DNA of 64,000 nt from Pedobacter sp. Leaf176 (GCF_001424305.1 NZ_LMPD01000002.1:109531-173530), one strand, 5' to 3'. Numbered from the stretch's first letter, positions 34,372 to 44,086 are shown. The notes: a model not told the origin generated them from the letters alone. Translations and numbers: made by a program.

Positions 34372-37300
34372 TTACAAAGTCAAGTTAAGACCAAATGAGA
34401 AAGTTCTTAAGTTTGGATAAGCATCCCAGGCGCCATCCGGTCCTTTATAAGTGTATGGATTGTAAAGATTTGCAGGGTTTAAAGCGGATACGAATACCCT
34501 TGCATTGTTAATTTTAAGTTTTTCTACAATGGTTTTTGGTAATGTATAATTTACGTTAAAACTAGGAATACGTACCCTGAAGGCGCTCACTTTATAAAAA
34601 TTAGAAGTAGGCGTTAAGTTTATATCTGCAAAATTCGGATTTGGCATTGTCCCTTGCGGATTGATTTGGGGATCATAAATATTACCCCAGATATTTGGCA
34701 AACTCGTAAAATTTCTGGCGATTGACGTGTTTAAAGCTTTCCTTTCGTCAATTTCAGCCCATCCACCAAACGAACCCGCTATCACCGCGTCTACGCTGAA
34801 ACCTTTGTAGCCAGCTTTTAAAGTAATACCGAATCCGTAATGATTGCTGGCTTTACGTGATAACTGAATTTGATCATTCTCGTCAATTATTCCATCAGGA
34901 CCTGCAAAAGAACCATCTGACTGAAGTTGACCTCTTACATCTCTGTAATATAAAGTTCCTGGTCTGAGCTGCGCAGAAGGCGTACCAAAAACCTGGGTAA
35001 TTTTATACTGATTTACGTAATTGGTTACCTCATCCTGGCTTTTAAACATGCCTAGATAATCATAACCCCATTTACCATTATCAGATGATTCGCCTGGTTT
35101 AGCAAGCCATGGTTTTAAGTTATCATTTGCATTAAAATTACCAATTTTCACCTTATCATCACTCCAGCCAAAGCGTGCACTCACACCATAGTTAAAGTCC
35201 GAACCAATTTTGTCGTCCCAGGATATTCCAAGTTCATAACCAAAATAATTTGCGGAACCGAAGTTAACCGAAGCAACTGTACCACCAATAGTAAAAGGCA
35301 AACTTGCAGTTGGTTCAATTAAGATATTTCTAGCCATATTATAATAGCCCTCTATATTTACGCCAAGGCGATTTTTAAGCAATTTTGCATCAATACCAAC
35401 ATTATTCTTGTATTCTGTACTCCATGTTGCGTCTCTGTTTGGAGCAGCTTCCATTTTGAACCCGGTTGTTGCGGCGCTATTTCCACCAAAAACACCACCT
35501 TTTCCATCCTGAAAGGTATAACGCTGACGCCATAACCATGCTTTAGTCTGGTCATTTCCCAATACACCTACAGCATATCTCAGTTTCAAATAATTTATAG
35601 CGGGTACTTTAAAGAAGCTTTCTTCCGATATAACCCAACCAACAGAACCTGAATAAAATTTGCCCCAATAATTCTCAGGAGCAAATTTAGTAGACGCGTC
35701 AGTTCTAAATAAAAATTCTGCCAGGTATTTATTTGCGTAAGCATAGTTTGCTCTACCCACGTAAGATAATGTACCCGCTTCGTTTGCTGAAGTAGAACCA
35801 TCAATTGCACCTGTTGCCGAATTAAACTGACCATTTGTTGCCGCAATAGGGCTTGCTTTAAAAACCACTTGCTGACTATTCTCGGATTCAGATTTCTCAA
35901 CGGTGAATAATCCACTTACTGAATGCTTACCAAAATCGCGGGCATAATTAAGTACAAAGTTAGTTTGTTCACTTTCTTGGTTTGTATTTGAATAATATAA
36001 ACGATCGCCGTTTGTAACGCGAAGCGAACTCAAAACTGTGGAACCTTCGTAGATATGTTTATTCTCCCCCAACCTGTTAAACTCATAAAGCGTATAAAAA
36101 GTACCGATTTGATCGCCAACTGAGTTTCCTGTGTTTCTGGCATAGGCCAACCTGGCTTTCAACCCTTTAACAAATGGCAATTCATACTCTGCATAACCAT
36201 TTATCGTGAACAAATTGCTCTTAGTTGTAGCTAGATTATTTAAACGTTGAATTTCCCCGAAATGATACCTCGATAAATCGTTTGCTCCCGGCAGTCTTAC
36301 CGGTAAACCATTGATATAATCCGGCACGTATCTTGGCGCCAGAAGCAAGTTTTTGTAATCATCTTCCCCGCCTTCCCCAGAAACCTTATTAAATGTTTTT
36401 ACCAAATCGCCGCTGTTTCCTGAAACCTGTAACCCGACTTTAAAATTTGTGGCAACACTAACATCAGTCCCCGCACGAAAATTCCATCTGTCATAGTTCA
36501 ATGTCGCCAGGTTTCCGGTTTGTTTATTGTAAGAAACATTGGCAAAATAAGTTGCCCTGTCTGCACCTCCGCTAACACTCAACGTATGCCTCATGTCATA
36601 TGCTGATTTCCATGCATCTTCAAGACGATCGTAATCGATGTTTCTAAAATGATTCAGTTCGTCTTGGGTAAAAAAGTTATCGACTCCGGGTTGCTTATTA
36701 CCACCATTTGGACCATTCATAATGTTCATATATTGTGCAAACTCGTAGGCGCTCATCATTTTCGTGCGATAGGCCTCATCGTTAACAGCGTATGAGCCAC
36801 TATAGCTGATACGCGGCTTACCAATTTTACCACGTTTTGTAGTCACTAAAACAACACCATTACCACCTCTTGTTCCGTAAATTGCTGCCGATGCATCTTT
36901 AAGAAACGACATGCTTTCAATTTCTGATGCATCAAGGTTTCCAAAGTTTGTCGGATCTGGTTTTCCCTGACCATCAATTTGAATAACCCCATCGATTACG
37001 TATAATGGATCAGTACTTCCTCCATCTTTCGAAAAAATTGTATTTGGATTTCTAATGGTTATTTTTGCTGGCGTACCCGGACGTGCAATACCACCACTTA
37101 CACCTACGCCTAATAGCCTGCCACTCAATGCAGCAGCAACGTTTGTTCCTGGTAAATCCTCAATTTCAGCAGCTTTAATATCGACCACTGAACCCGTTAA
37201 AGTTGTCCTTTTTTGAGTTCCGTAACCTACCACCACGACATCATCTAGACTTTTATTATCTGATGTCAACCGTACGGTGATGTTCGTTTGCGTCCCAACG

Positions 37301-37566
37301 GTTAACTGTTGCCTTACGTAACCAATATAAGAAAAAACCAATACATCAGCATTGGATTTCACCTGAATTGTGTAAACTCCGTCGGCATTTGTACTAACAT
37401 TACTAGGAATGCCTTTCAGACTCACGTTTACCCCAGGTATTGGCGAGCCATCTGCAGCATCGACAACTTTCCCCGTAACCCTTCGGTCCTGGGCAAATAA
37501 TATTGTGCTTGCCAGCAGCGTGAACAGCAAGGACAACGAAAGTTTGCGTAAAAATTTTAAGTTCAT
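34372..37566 (-). CDS. susC-like: SusC-like TonB-dependent outer-membrane receptor
   Basis: The ATG at 37566 gives 1064 residues with a signal peptide (MNLKFLRKLSLSLLFTLLASTILFAQ); an upstream ATG at 37608 adds 14 polar residues and is less likely. Next come a carboxypeptidase-regulatory-like domain (VTGKVVDAADGSPIPGVNVSLKG), the TonB-dependent plug (DDVVVVGYGTQKRTTLTGSV) and a beta barrel ending in an aromatic-rich strand (FSFGLNLTL). No STN domain is present, so direct anti-sigma signalling is unlikely. It should import pectic oligosaccharides. Confidence 0.93.
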   Translation of the reverse strand: MNLKFLRKLSLSLLFTLLASTILFAQDRRVTGKVVDAADGSPIPGVNVSLKGIPSNVSTNADGVYTIQVKSNADVLVFSYIGYVRQQLTVGTQTNITVRLTSDNKSLDDVVVVGYGTQKRTTLTGSVVDIKAAEIEDLPGTNVAAALSGRLLGVGVSGGIARPGTPAKITIRNPNTIFSKDGGSTDPLYVIDGVIQIDGQGKPDPTNFGNLDASEIESMSFLKDASAAIYGTRGGNGVVLVTTKRGKIGKPRISYSGSYAVNDEAYRTKMMSAYEFAQYMNIMNGPNGGNKQPGVDNFFTQDELNHFRNIDYDRLEDAWKSAYDMRHTLSVSGGADRATYFANVSYNKQTGNLATLNYDRWNFRAGTDVSVATNFKVGLQVSGNSGDLVKTFNKVSGEGGEDDYKNLLLAPRYVPDYINGLPVRLPGANDLSRYHFGEIQRLNNLATTKSNLFTINGYAEYELPFVKGLKARLAYARNTGNSVGDQIGTFYTLYEFNRLGENKHIYEGSTVLSSLRVTNGDRLYYSNTNQESEQTNFVLNYARDFGKHSVSGLFTVEKSESENSQQVVFKASPIAATNGQFNSATGAIDGSTSANEAGTLSYVGRANYAYANKYLAEFLFRTDASTKFAPENYWGKFYSGSVGWVISEESFFKVPAINYLKLRYAVGVLGNDQTKAWLWRQRYTFQDGKGGVFGGNSAATTGFKMEAAPNRDATWSTEYKNNVGIDAKLLKNRLGVNIEGYYNMARNILIEPTASLPFTIGGTVASVNFGSANYFGYELGISWDDKIGSDFNYGVSARFGWSDDKVKIGNFNANDNLKPWLAKPGESSDNGKWGYDYLGMFKSQDEVTNYVNQYKITQVFGTPSAQLRPGTLYYRDVRGQLQSDGSFAGPDGIIDENDQIQLSRKASNHYGFGITLKAGYKGFSVDAVIAGSFGGWAEIDERKALNTSIARNFTSLPNIWGNIYDPQINPQGTMPNPNFADINLTPTSNFYKVSAFRVRIPSFNVNYTLPKTIVEKLKINNARVFVSALNPANLYNPYTYKGPDGAWDAYPNLRTFSFGLNLTL

Positions 37567-37972
37567 ATTTATTATTTGGTTAGTTTTAAATGCTGTCTTT
37601 TTACCCAAAGCATTTATCCGGTTATCAATGATTTATGGTTTTTGCTATTTCTGAATGTTATTGAGGATCGTTTTTCGCGGGCATAAGATAAGCTAAATGT
37701 ATATCAGCAATGTATGCAGCAATTGTTATGCGAACAGCTCATTTATTGGTTACGTTTATATGTTGGTTAGAAAAGTAAAATACTTTTAAAATTAATTATG
37801 GGTAATAATTTTCAAAATTTAATCAGCAATAAGTATCAGTCTTTCAGGGTGTAACTCAGCGCCAGATTTTCGACAATTAATTTTAATCCAAGATAAAACA
37901 AAATTCATATATAAATGAAATATTCTTAAATAAAAAATTATATTTTTTTTCCGCACACATAATTCCTTTAAT
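37567..37972. other. Upstream region of susC
   Basis: 406 bp without a credible gene. It carries the second copy of the 37-bp element (37901-37937), a CTAACCAA box on the minus strand at 37763-37770 and another at 37576-37583 next to the start codon, and AT-rich DNA between. The element is about 335 bp from the start, so the mRNA leader is probably long. Confidence 0.6.
37901..37937 (-). promoter_or_regulatory. 37-bp element shared with PL1 operon, copy 2
   Basis: This is the partner of 32216-32252, with two base differences near its middle. On the minus strand it contains CATTTATATATGAA, one base from a TAnnTTTG-type -7 box, preceded by TTTATTTAAGAATA. Confidence 0.6.
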
Positions 37973-38662
37973 TTAATGGTTTACAGGCTTCTCCGAATTT
38001 GCTTTTTCTTTGCGTCTTTTCTCCCATTCCACGCCCTCTTTTTTCAAATCATAGCCGGCCGCCGACAGGTAGTTGTTAATACGACCCTTATACTTACCAA
38101 ACCATGCATGTTTTTTATCTGACGATTCTGCATCAATAGCGTGTTCCCTGGCCTCAGTTAACCAAATTAGAATTTGTTTCTTTTGATCTTCAGTTAGGGT
38201 CAAAATTTCTTCCTGATAAGCCTTATATGTTATTGGAAGTACGTTGTAAGTCATACCGTTTTTTACACCCTCAATTTGCTCTGGCGTTAAATATTTAGAA
38301 AGTTTGCTCAGGTATTTTTTGTGTAACTTCGTTAAAGCAGCTTCGGTACTTCGATTCTCTTTAGCAATAGCGGTGTCTCTGACAGCTTTATCATCCTTAT
38401 TTTTCTGTTTGATGTCTTTCAACTTAGAGTCACGGCCAGCATAAATATCATTCAGATTACTATACTGATCTCTTATCACATTCCTGACTTTCTGCAATTT
38501 AGAAGTGTCTGTTATAGATAAAGTCGCAACAATTTTATCTGCACGCTCCGTTATTGTTTTAATATACTTTGCTTTATCATCCTCAGAAACAGTGTTTTGC
38601 CCAAAAGTGCCGGCAAAATTTGAGAGCATTATAAACAAAATCAGAATCGATAATTTCATCAC
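37973..38662 (-). CDS. DUF3826-type exported protein, copy 2
   Basis: 229 residues, signal peptide ending TFGQ (about residue 22). Homologous to 12696-13373: LTPEQIEGVKNGM aligns with LSADQVEVILDKY, and LTEDQKKQILIWLTEAREHAID with LTADEEAKILAFMKQAREQAVD. The centre is a charged predicted coiled coil (DSKLKDIKQKNKDDKAVRD). It lies 17 bp below the fucose-isomerase-like gene and upstream of susC. Two LTxxQ-like motifs suggest a Spy/CpxP-like helical periplasmic protein, but the function is unknown. Confidence 0.7.
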   Translation of the reverse strand: MMKLSILILFIMLSNFAGTFGQNTVSEDDKAKYIKTITERADKIVATLSITDTSKLQKVRNVIRDQYSNLNDIYAGRDSKLKDIKQKNKDDKAVRDTAIAKENRSTEAALTKLHKKYLSKLSKYLTPEQIEGVKNGMTYNVLPITYKAYQEEILTLTEDQKKQILIWLTEAREHAIDAESSDKKHAWFGKYKGRINNYLSAAGYDLKKEGVEWEKRRKEKANSEKPVNH

Positions 38663-38679
38663 TTTATATATTTCAATTA

Positions 38680-40299
38680 TTAATCAATAAGATGTACATC
38701 ACCACAAAAATGAACTTTTAAGCCAAGTTCATCTAAGGCCGCCGCTTTAATTCTGCAGGCTTGGTGGGCACTTGCTTCGTCATTTGTATAAACAACCTGT
38801 ATGTGATTTGCTTTGTGCCTGGCCATAAGTTGATCTCTGCTAACCCCTTTCAAAACAGCATGCATAATCGGCCATTCGGGAGTTGTATTATTCCAGCGTC
38901 TTTGAGTTTCTTCTGCGGGCAAAGCAACCACCTCACCAACTCCTAAGTCGCAATGCAACTCGTTATTTGAAACGTAAACACGACTCCAAACGATAAAACC
39001 GGGCTTACTAATTCCTTTCAAGGTACCCCCGCCCAGCCTGAAATACATAGGGGGCTGCCTGTCGCTGCTCGCACCCTCATAACCACCGATAAAATGTGCT
39101 GCAGGCACGGCACCTGAAATTAAGAAAAGCCATACAAAATCGTCAATACCTTCTCCTGTATAATGTTCGCCCCAGCGGATATCGTGTAATGTATTTTCGC
39201 CGGTCATTCCCAGTTCTTTCCATAACTCATAAGTCAATAAAGAGTCAAGTCCGGCGCATTCATCCACTTCATTAAAATGGGGAAGTGCCCGTTTTGGATA
39301 AAGTTCTTTACCACTTTTCGAAAATGCCGGCGGACGGTCTCCATTATTTAATAAGCCTTCTACCAAATCGCTGGCCACGGTCAAATCTTTTAACCCTTGC
39401 TGGTATTGAATTCCAATTGTATCGCAGCTAAATTCATCGGCTATACGCAAGGCTGCAATGTACATTTTGCATTGCAATAAAGTTTGCGACCGGGTTAATT
39501 CGGTTTCTTCATCAGTACCCCAGTTAAAAGTCATTCCTTTAGCAAGCAACCAATCTAAAACGCTATTGGCTTCTTCATTGGTAACCTCTAGCATCGCGGC
39601 ATAAAGTGCCGACTGACTTAGTCTTTCTTTAAAAAATCCGGTTTTATGCAACAGTTCATCGGGCACAATGGCATTATACATACCCATGCAACCTTCATCA
39701 AAAACGCCCATTATCACTTTGCGTTCTTTTAAAGCAGATGCGAACGCCTTACCTTTTTTTTCATCAGCCGATGGAATGTTAGAATTGCTATAGCGCTTAA
39801 CATGTTCTTGATTATGGCTAACCTTCCCGGTTGCCAACCATTCGCGCAAGCCTTTGGCAAAAAAATCATCTGTAAAATCCAGGCTCCAAAGTGTGCTGTA
39901 GTTGATATCTGCTTTAGTTAAGCAACCGTTCAAATTCAGCATACCAACTAAGCCTGGCCATTGCCCACTCCAGTTTGCAACAGTAAGTATCGGACCCTTA
40001 TGAGTTGTTAAACCTGCAAAAACATGGTGAGAGTACTGCCAAACACTTTCGGCTACTATTATTGGCTTGTTGGGATCAATACTTCGAAAGATGTCCATAC
40101 CCATTCTTTGCGAATCTATAAAACCATGTTTCTTTGTTGAGTTATATTGATGAGCACGTTTCACAGTCCAACCGGATTGTTCAATCGCATCTGTCAATTT
40201 ACTTTCCATTTCCACCTGGGCTGCCCAGCAATTTTGATTTGCCGAAAGCCTTAAATCGCCACTGGAAACTAATAGAATTTCGCTTTGTTTAGCTGGCAT
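38680..40299 (-). CDS. L-fucose isomerase-like protein
   Basis: 539 residues with no signal peptide, so cytosolic. The sequence resembles the L-fucose/L-arabinose isomerase superfamily: N-terminal alpha/beta domains (PIIVAESVWQYSHHVFAGL), a central metal-site region (FNEVDECAGLDSLLTYELWKELG, CDTIGIQYQQGLKD) and a C-terminal barrel with AAHFIGGYEGAS. The family converts L-fucose, D-arabinose or related aldoses to ketoses with a divalent metal. In this locus L-fucose or L-galactose are plausible substrates (inference). It heads a short unit with the DUF3826 gene and is divergent from an AraC regulator. Confidence 0.74.
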   Translation of the reverse strand: MPAKQSEILLVSSGDLRLSANQNCWAAQVEMESKLTDAIEQSGWTVKRAHQYNSTKKHGFIDSQRMGMDIFRSIDPNKPIIVAESVWQYSHHVFAGLTTHKGPILTVANWSGQWPGLVGMLNLNGCLTKADINYSTLWSLDFTDDFFAKGLREWLATGKVSHNQEHVKRYSNSNIPSADEKKGKAFASALKERKVIMGVFDEGCMGMYNAIVPDELLHKTGFFKERLSQSALYAAMLEVTNEEANSVLDWLLAKGMTFNWGTDEETELTRSQTLLQCKMYIAALRIADEFSCDTIGIQYQQGLKDLTVASDLVEGLLNNGDRPPAFSKSGKELYPKRALPHFNEVDECAGLDSLLTYELWKELGMTGENTLHDIRWGEHYTGEGIDDFVWLFLISGAVPAAHFIGGYEGASSDRQPPMYFRLGGGTLKGISKPGFIVWSRVYVSNNELHCDLGVGEVVALPAEETQRRWNNTTPEWPIMHAVLKGVSRDQLMARHKANHIQVVYTNDEASAHQACRIKAAALDELGLKVHFCGDVHLID

Positions 40300-40431
40300 T
40301 ATAATTCATTAATAAACAAACTATTTGTATAAAAAAATTTGTTGGTCTATATTTTGGTCGTCGCCTAAGTGGCTATATACAAAACTCTGCAATCAATATT
40401 GGTATTTAATGAAACTTTTTATCAAATTAAT

Positions 40432-40454
40432 ATAGGATATTATCATAATACAAG
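40432..40454. promoter_or_regulatory. Candidate AraC operator, copy 1
   Basis: The string ATAGGATATTATCATA in the divergent gap upstream of the AraC gene matches, at 14 of 16 bases, the minus strand of 44094-44109 upstream of the symporter gene. The surrounding DNA is AT-rich, so chance is not excluded. Confidence 0.3.
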
Positions 40455-40527
40455 CTAACTTTAGTACTTTATGCTTATGATGTGCTAAACATTGTATTTT
40501 TAACACTAACCAATATTCCGATAATTA

Positions 40528-41397
40528 ATGAAACCTCATTTTCATAAAGTCCCTGTTACACTTCAAAGCTCTTTCAGTATTCGTCATGATATAAAACCAG
40601 ACTTCGGCAACATCTGGCATTACCATCCGGAGTTGGAATTACACTATGTCATAAAGGGTGAAGGTGTTCGTTTTATCGGAGATAACATCAGCAATTTCGT
40701 TCCCGATGAAATGGTACTTTTGGGTGAAAATTTACCGCATACCTGGCGTTGTAAAGATGAGTATTTCCAGGGAAATCCTGATTTAAAGACTGAAGCGATG
40801 GTTGTCCATTTTTTACCAGATTGCCTCGGAAAATACCTGGTTAATTTACCTGAGGCCTACCTTATTCCTAAACTGTTCGAAAAAGCTAAAAGTGGTATGG
40901 TAATAAAAGGCGTCGCTAAAGAAAAACTAATTAATTTGATGAAATCTGCAGTAGATGCGACGAATCTCGACAGGATTATAATTTTGCTTTCCATTTTAAA
41001 AACCCTGGCTGAAACAGACGAATATGAAACGATTGTAACCAGCAAAAACACTTTCTATCAATCTAACGAATCGGAAACACTACGAATCAATAAAATCTGC
41101 ACCTACACGCTAAGCAATTACAAGAAAGATATTACGCTCGAAGAGGTTGCTTCACTCAGTAATTTGAGCGTCACTTCGTTTTGCAGGTATTTTAAACTTA
41201 TGACAAAGAAAACTTACTATGATTTTCTTATTGAAATCAGGGTTAGCCATGCTTGCCGGTTTTTGATTGAAAACAAATTGCCTACCGAAATGATATGTTT
41301 TGATTGTGGATTTAACAATGTATCAAACTTTTACCGACACTTCAAGAAAGTTACCGGAATGACTCCTTTAGATTATAAAAGGAAGTATTTAAATTAA
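40528..41397 (+). CDS. AraC-family regulator with cupin sensor domain
   Basis: 289 residues. The N-terminal cupin (residues about 20-100; WHYHPELELHYVIKGEG, ENLPHTW) should bind a sugar. The C-terminal pair of helix-turn-helix motifs (about 190-289; ITLEEVASLSNLSVTSFCRYFKL, then ICFDCGFNNVSNFYRHFKKVTGMTPLDYK) is typical AraC/XylS. It is divergent from the fucose-isomerase-like gene and convergent with the aldolase-symporter pair, the likely targets. It is the only sugar-type regulator in the middle of the locus. Confidence 0.9.
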   Translation: MKPHFHKVPVTLQSSFSIRHDIKPDFGNIWHYHPELELHYVIKGEGVRFIGDNISNFVPDEMVLLGENLPHTWRCKDEYFQGNPDLKTEAMVVHFLPDCLGKYLVNLPEAYLIPKLFEKAKSGMVIKGVAKEKLINLMKSAVDATNLDRIIILLSILKTLAETDEYETIVTSKNTFYQSNESETLRINKICTYTLSNYKKDITLEEVASLSNLSVTSFCRYFKLMTKKTYYDFLIEIRVSHACRFLIENKLPTEMICFDCGFNNVSNFYRHFKKVTGMTPLDYKRKYLN

Positions 41398-41406
41398 ATA
41401 ATTGTT

Positions 41407-41440
41407 GTAAACCTCATATGTTTTCTGGTATGAGGTTTAC
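41407..41440. terminator. Bidirectional hairpin between convergent genes
   Basis: GTAAACCTCAT at 41407-41417 is the exact complement of ATGAGGTTTAC at 41430-41440, with a 12-base loop. It lies 10 bp after the AraC stop and 11 bp before the aldolase stop. T tracts are poor on both sides, so termination efficiency is uncertain. Confidence 0.72.
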
Positions 41441-41450
41441 TTCCATTACT

Positions 41451-42383
41451 TTAAATATAAACCTCTATATTTAATTCGTTCCTTAATGCCGTATAATCAT
41501 CAAATAATTTTTCAACACCTTTTATCACGTCGGGCGTAAAACTACCCACATCCCTTCTGGTAAAGGTAGAAATATCCAAGCCTCTTTTTTGAAGAAAATA
41601 TTTTGACACAACCGGATAAACGTTGTGCATCACATCCATATTATCGATAAGAAACTGTTGAACAATTTGAACTTCTTCAGTTAATGAGGAATCATCATAA
41701 TGATCGCAAAGCCAAACAATTAATTCAGGAAAATAATTCCCCTGTATGCAGGATAATCCGGCAGAACCTGCTTTTAGAGATGCTACTGCATGAACGATGT
41801 AGGCATCATATAAGCCAAACTTGTGGCCTTTTGTAAGTTTCAACTTTTCCTCAATTTGTGATAAATCTAGACAAGTATCTTTGTGATAAATTATCCTGCC
41901 TGTATTGACGAAACTACTCAATTGCTGAGGTTTAAGTACGCGTTTGTAAGGAACAGGGCATTCATAAAATCCTATTGGAATCTTATTTGTTTGATTGAGC
42001 AAGTCGAAAACACGCTCATCAAAAATTTCGTCTGGTTCATTTTCATCTGCCAGTAATCCAGTAATTGCAATTACAGCTTCAACACCCAAATCACTAACTT
42101 CTTTAACAAAATCTGCCTGCTTTACAATTGGACCGCCGAAAGTTCCCGTTGCCACAACCGGAACAGCTCCATCAACAACTTTTATAACATGTTTTATGGC
42201 CTGAATCCTTTCTCTATCAGTCAATTCAAACATTTCGCTGGAGAGGCAATTCGCAAATAACCCTGAGGATCCAGCCTGCAAATAGATTTCAGTAAGTTGA
42301 GTGAGTGCAGTATAATCGATATTTCCGTTGCCTAAAAAAGGTGTGAGCATTACCGGGATGAACCCTTTCTGTGAGTTTTCCAT
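41451..42383 (-). CDS. DapA/NanA-family aldolase (sugar-acid aldolase or lyase)
   Basis: 310 residues, cytosolic TIM barrel. Class I aldolase residues: Lys168 in IIYHKDTC (Schiff base) and Tyr140 in IGFYECP. The family GxTGE motif is changed to LSSE (CLSSEMFEL). Relatives include dihydrodipicolinate synthase, N-acetylneuraminate lyase and 2-keto-3-deoxy-sugar-acid aldolases. Here a 2-keto-3-deoxy acid from pectin sugars is the likely substrate, or a Kdo/Dha-type ulosonic acid (inference). It follows the symporter gene by 56 bp, so transport and cleavage are probably co-expressed. Confidence 0.82.
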   Translation of the reverse strand: MENSQKGFIPVMLTPFLGNGNIDYTALTQLTEIYLQAGSSGLFANCLSSEMFELTDRERIQAIKHVIKVVDGAVPVVATGTFGGPIVKQADFVKEVSDLGVEAVIAITGLLADENEPDEIFDERVFDLLNQTNKIPIGFYECPVPYKRVLKPQQLSSFVNTGRIIYHKDTCLDLSQIEEKLKLTKGHKFGLYDAYIVHAVASLKAGSAGLSCIQGNYFPELIVWLCDHYDDSSLTEEVQIVQQFLIDNMDVMHNVYPVVSKYFLQKRGLDISTFTRRDVGSFTPDVIKGVEKLFDDYTALRNELNIEVYI

Positions 42384-42439
42384 TATTCTAAATTGAAATT
42401 TTTTATTTTAATATTTTGAATGCTGTTAGTTAAGTGGCG

Positions 42440-44008
42440 CTAGCCGACAGATTTTAATTTTCTATTTTTAATTTTCGTCAGGATGATACCCATTAAAAAA
42501 ATGGTCAGTGTGCCAACCACGATTATCATATTTTTATGCAATGGATTCCTCAGCAATTCATATTGCGCTGGCAACAATGAAGACAATGTCATCCAGATTA
42601 TGACTACAATTCCAATCATCGTAGCGATTATCGCCTCATGGTTTTTGGTTTTCCGGCTTACAATGCCCAATAAAAACAAGCCTAACATACCCGCAGCAAA
42701 AATCCCTGATAGCTCCCACCATACATCAAGAATGCTTTTAACTCCAATCATTGCAATTCCTGCAATCATCCCTAGTAAACCAAAACCAACAGTTGCAAAG
42801 TGCAAAAGCGAAAGATTTTGCTTTTCGGTGACACCAGGCTTGATGTAGCGCTTGTAAATATCAACCGAAAAAACGGTTGCCGAGGCATTCATTCCAGAAC
42901 TTATGGTACTCATCGCCGCAGATAAAATTGCCGAAACAATTAAACCAACCAAGCCAATTGGGATTTTGGTAACCATAAAATGAGGCATAATTTTATCGCC
43001 ATAATCTGCCGGCTGCAAAGAACTTTCCATTCTCAAAATCTCGTCTGCCGATGAATGAATTGGCAACCTTTCCAAAGCAACCTGATGTTTAATTGATTGA
43101 ACTAAATCCGGGTTAACTTCATAATAAGCATACAAGCAAGATCCTATAACAAAAAATAATAGGGACGCCGGAATGTACAGCCATACACATAACCAGATAG
43201 ATTTTGATGCTTCCTTACTCGATGAGGCCGTATGGTAACGCTGAATATAATTTTGGTCCATTCCGAAATTATTCAGATTGATAAAAAAGCCATAAAGTAA
43301 AACTACCCAGAACGAAGAATTAACAAAATCGGGACTGAAACTGCCCAAGCTAAATTTACTTGCTGAATTGCCAATTTCTACGATTTTAGAAACGCCGCCC
43401 GGCATGTTTGTGATAATGAGATACAAAATGAGCAGTGCGCCAAAAGTCTTTACAACAGCCTGCACAACTTCTGTCCAGATTACCGCCTCTATCCCACCTA
43501 AAACAGTGTAAAAAATGATACAAATGCCCATAACTATCATAATCATTTGCATGGAATAACCTGTTAGGGCTTGCAGGCTTAAAGCAATTCCGAAGAATAT
43601 TGAACCCATTCTGGCGAGCTGAGTAAGTAAAAAACAAACTACAGCATAAAGCCTTGCCCAGGCACCAAAACGGTTTTCTAAATGTGTGTATGCAGATATC
43701 TCTCCGGTGTTACGATAGAAAGGAACGAAATATTTCGAAGCAATCCAAGCTGCAAGCGGCATAGAAATACTAAATACAAAGGCATTCCAGTTGCCACCAA
43801 AAGCTTTACCCGGCACACCTAAAAAGGTATTGCTGCTTAGAAATGTCGCATAAATTGATAAACCTATTGCCCATCCGGGAATGAGGCCCGAAGCCTTTGT
43901 AAACTGCTCGGAATTTTTATTTTTTCGCGAAAAATAAACCCCAACCAATATCATTCCAACAAGATAGATGAAGATTATAGCAAGATCGAAAATAGGTAGA
44001 CCCCTCAT
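42440..44008 (-). CDS. Sodium:solute symporter (SSS family), second copy
   Basis: 522 residues with about 13 membrane segments, starting LPIFDLAIIFIYLVGMILVGVYFSRKN. The conserved sodium-site region is present (SAILSAAMSTISSGMNASATVFSVDIY). It is not closely similar to the 3494-5083 symporter, so the two likely carry different sugars. Its gene lies 97 bp below the GH95-GH2 genes and 56 bp above the aldolase gene, so it may be the outlet for L-galactose, L-fucose or a sugar acid released by them. Confidence 0.88.
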   Translation of the reverse strand: MRGLPIFDLAIIFIYLVGMILVGVYFSRKNKNSEQFTKASGLIPGWAIGLSIYATFLSSNTFLGVPGKAFGGNWNAFVFSISMPLAAWIASKYFVPFYRNTGEISAYTHLENRFGAWARLYAVVCFLLTQLARMGSIFFGIALSLQALTGYSMQMIMIVMGICIIFYTVLGGIEAVIWTEVVQAVVKTFGALLILYLIITNMPGGVSKIVEIGNSASKFSLGSFSPDFVNSSFWVVLLYGFFINLNNFGMDQNYIQRYHTASSSKEASKSIWLCVWLYIPASLLFFVIGSCLYAYYEVNPDLVQSIKHQVALERLPIHSSADEILRMESSLQPADYGDKIMPHFMVTKIPIGLVGLIVSAILSAAMSTISSGMNASATVFSVDIYKRYIKPGVTEKQNLSLLHFATVGFGLLGMIAGIAMIGVKSILDVWWELSGIFAAGMLGLFLLGIVSRKTKNHEAIIATMIGIVVIIWMTLSSLLPAQYELLRNPLHKNMIIVVGTLTIFLMGIILTKIKNRKLKSVG

Positions 44009-44086
44009 TATCAGTTGGCTCGTTTATTAATTTGGTAAAACAAATATCCTTTACTAAGTACAGCTATTAATATAAGATTTTGACCA

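Noticed and set aside
37567..37608. Earlier start for SusC
   Set aside because: It adds 14 polar residues upstream of a standard signal peptide.
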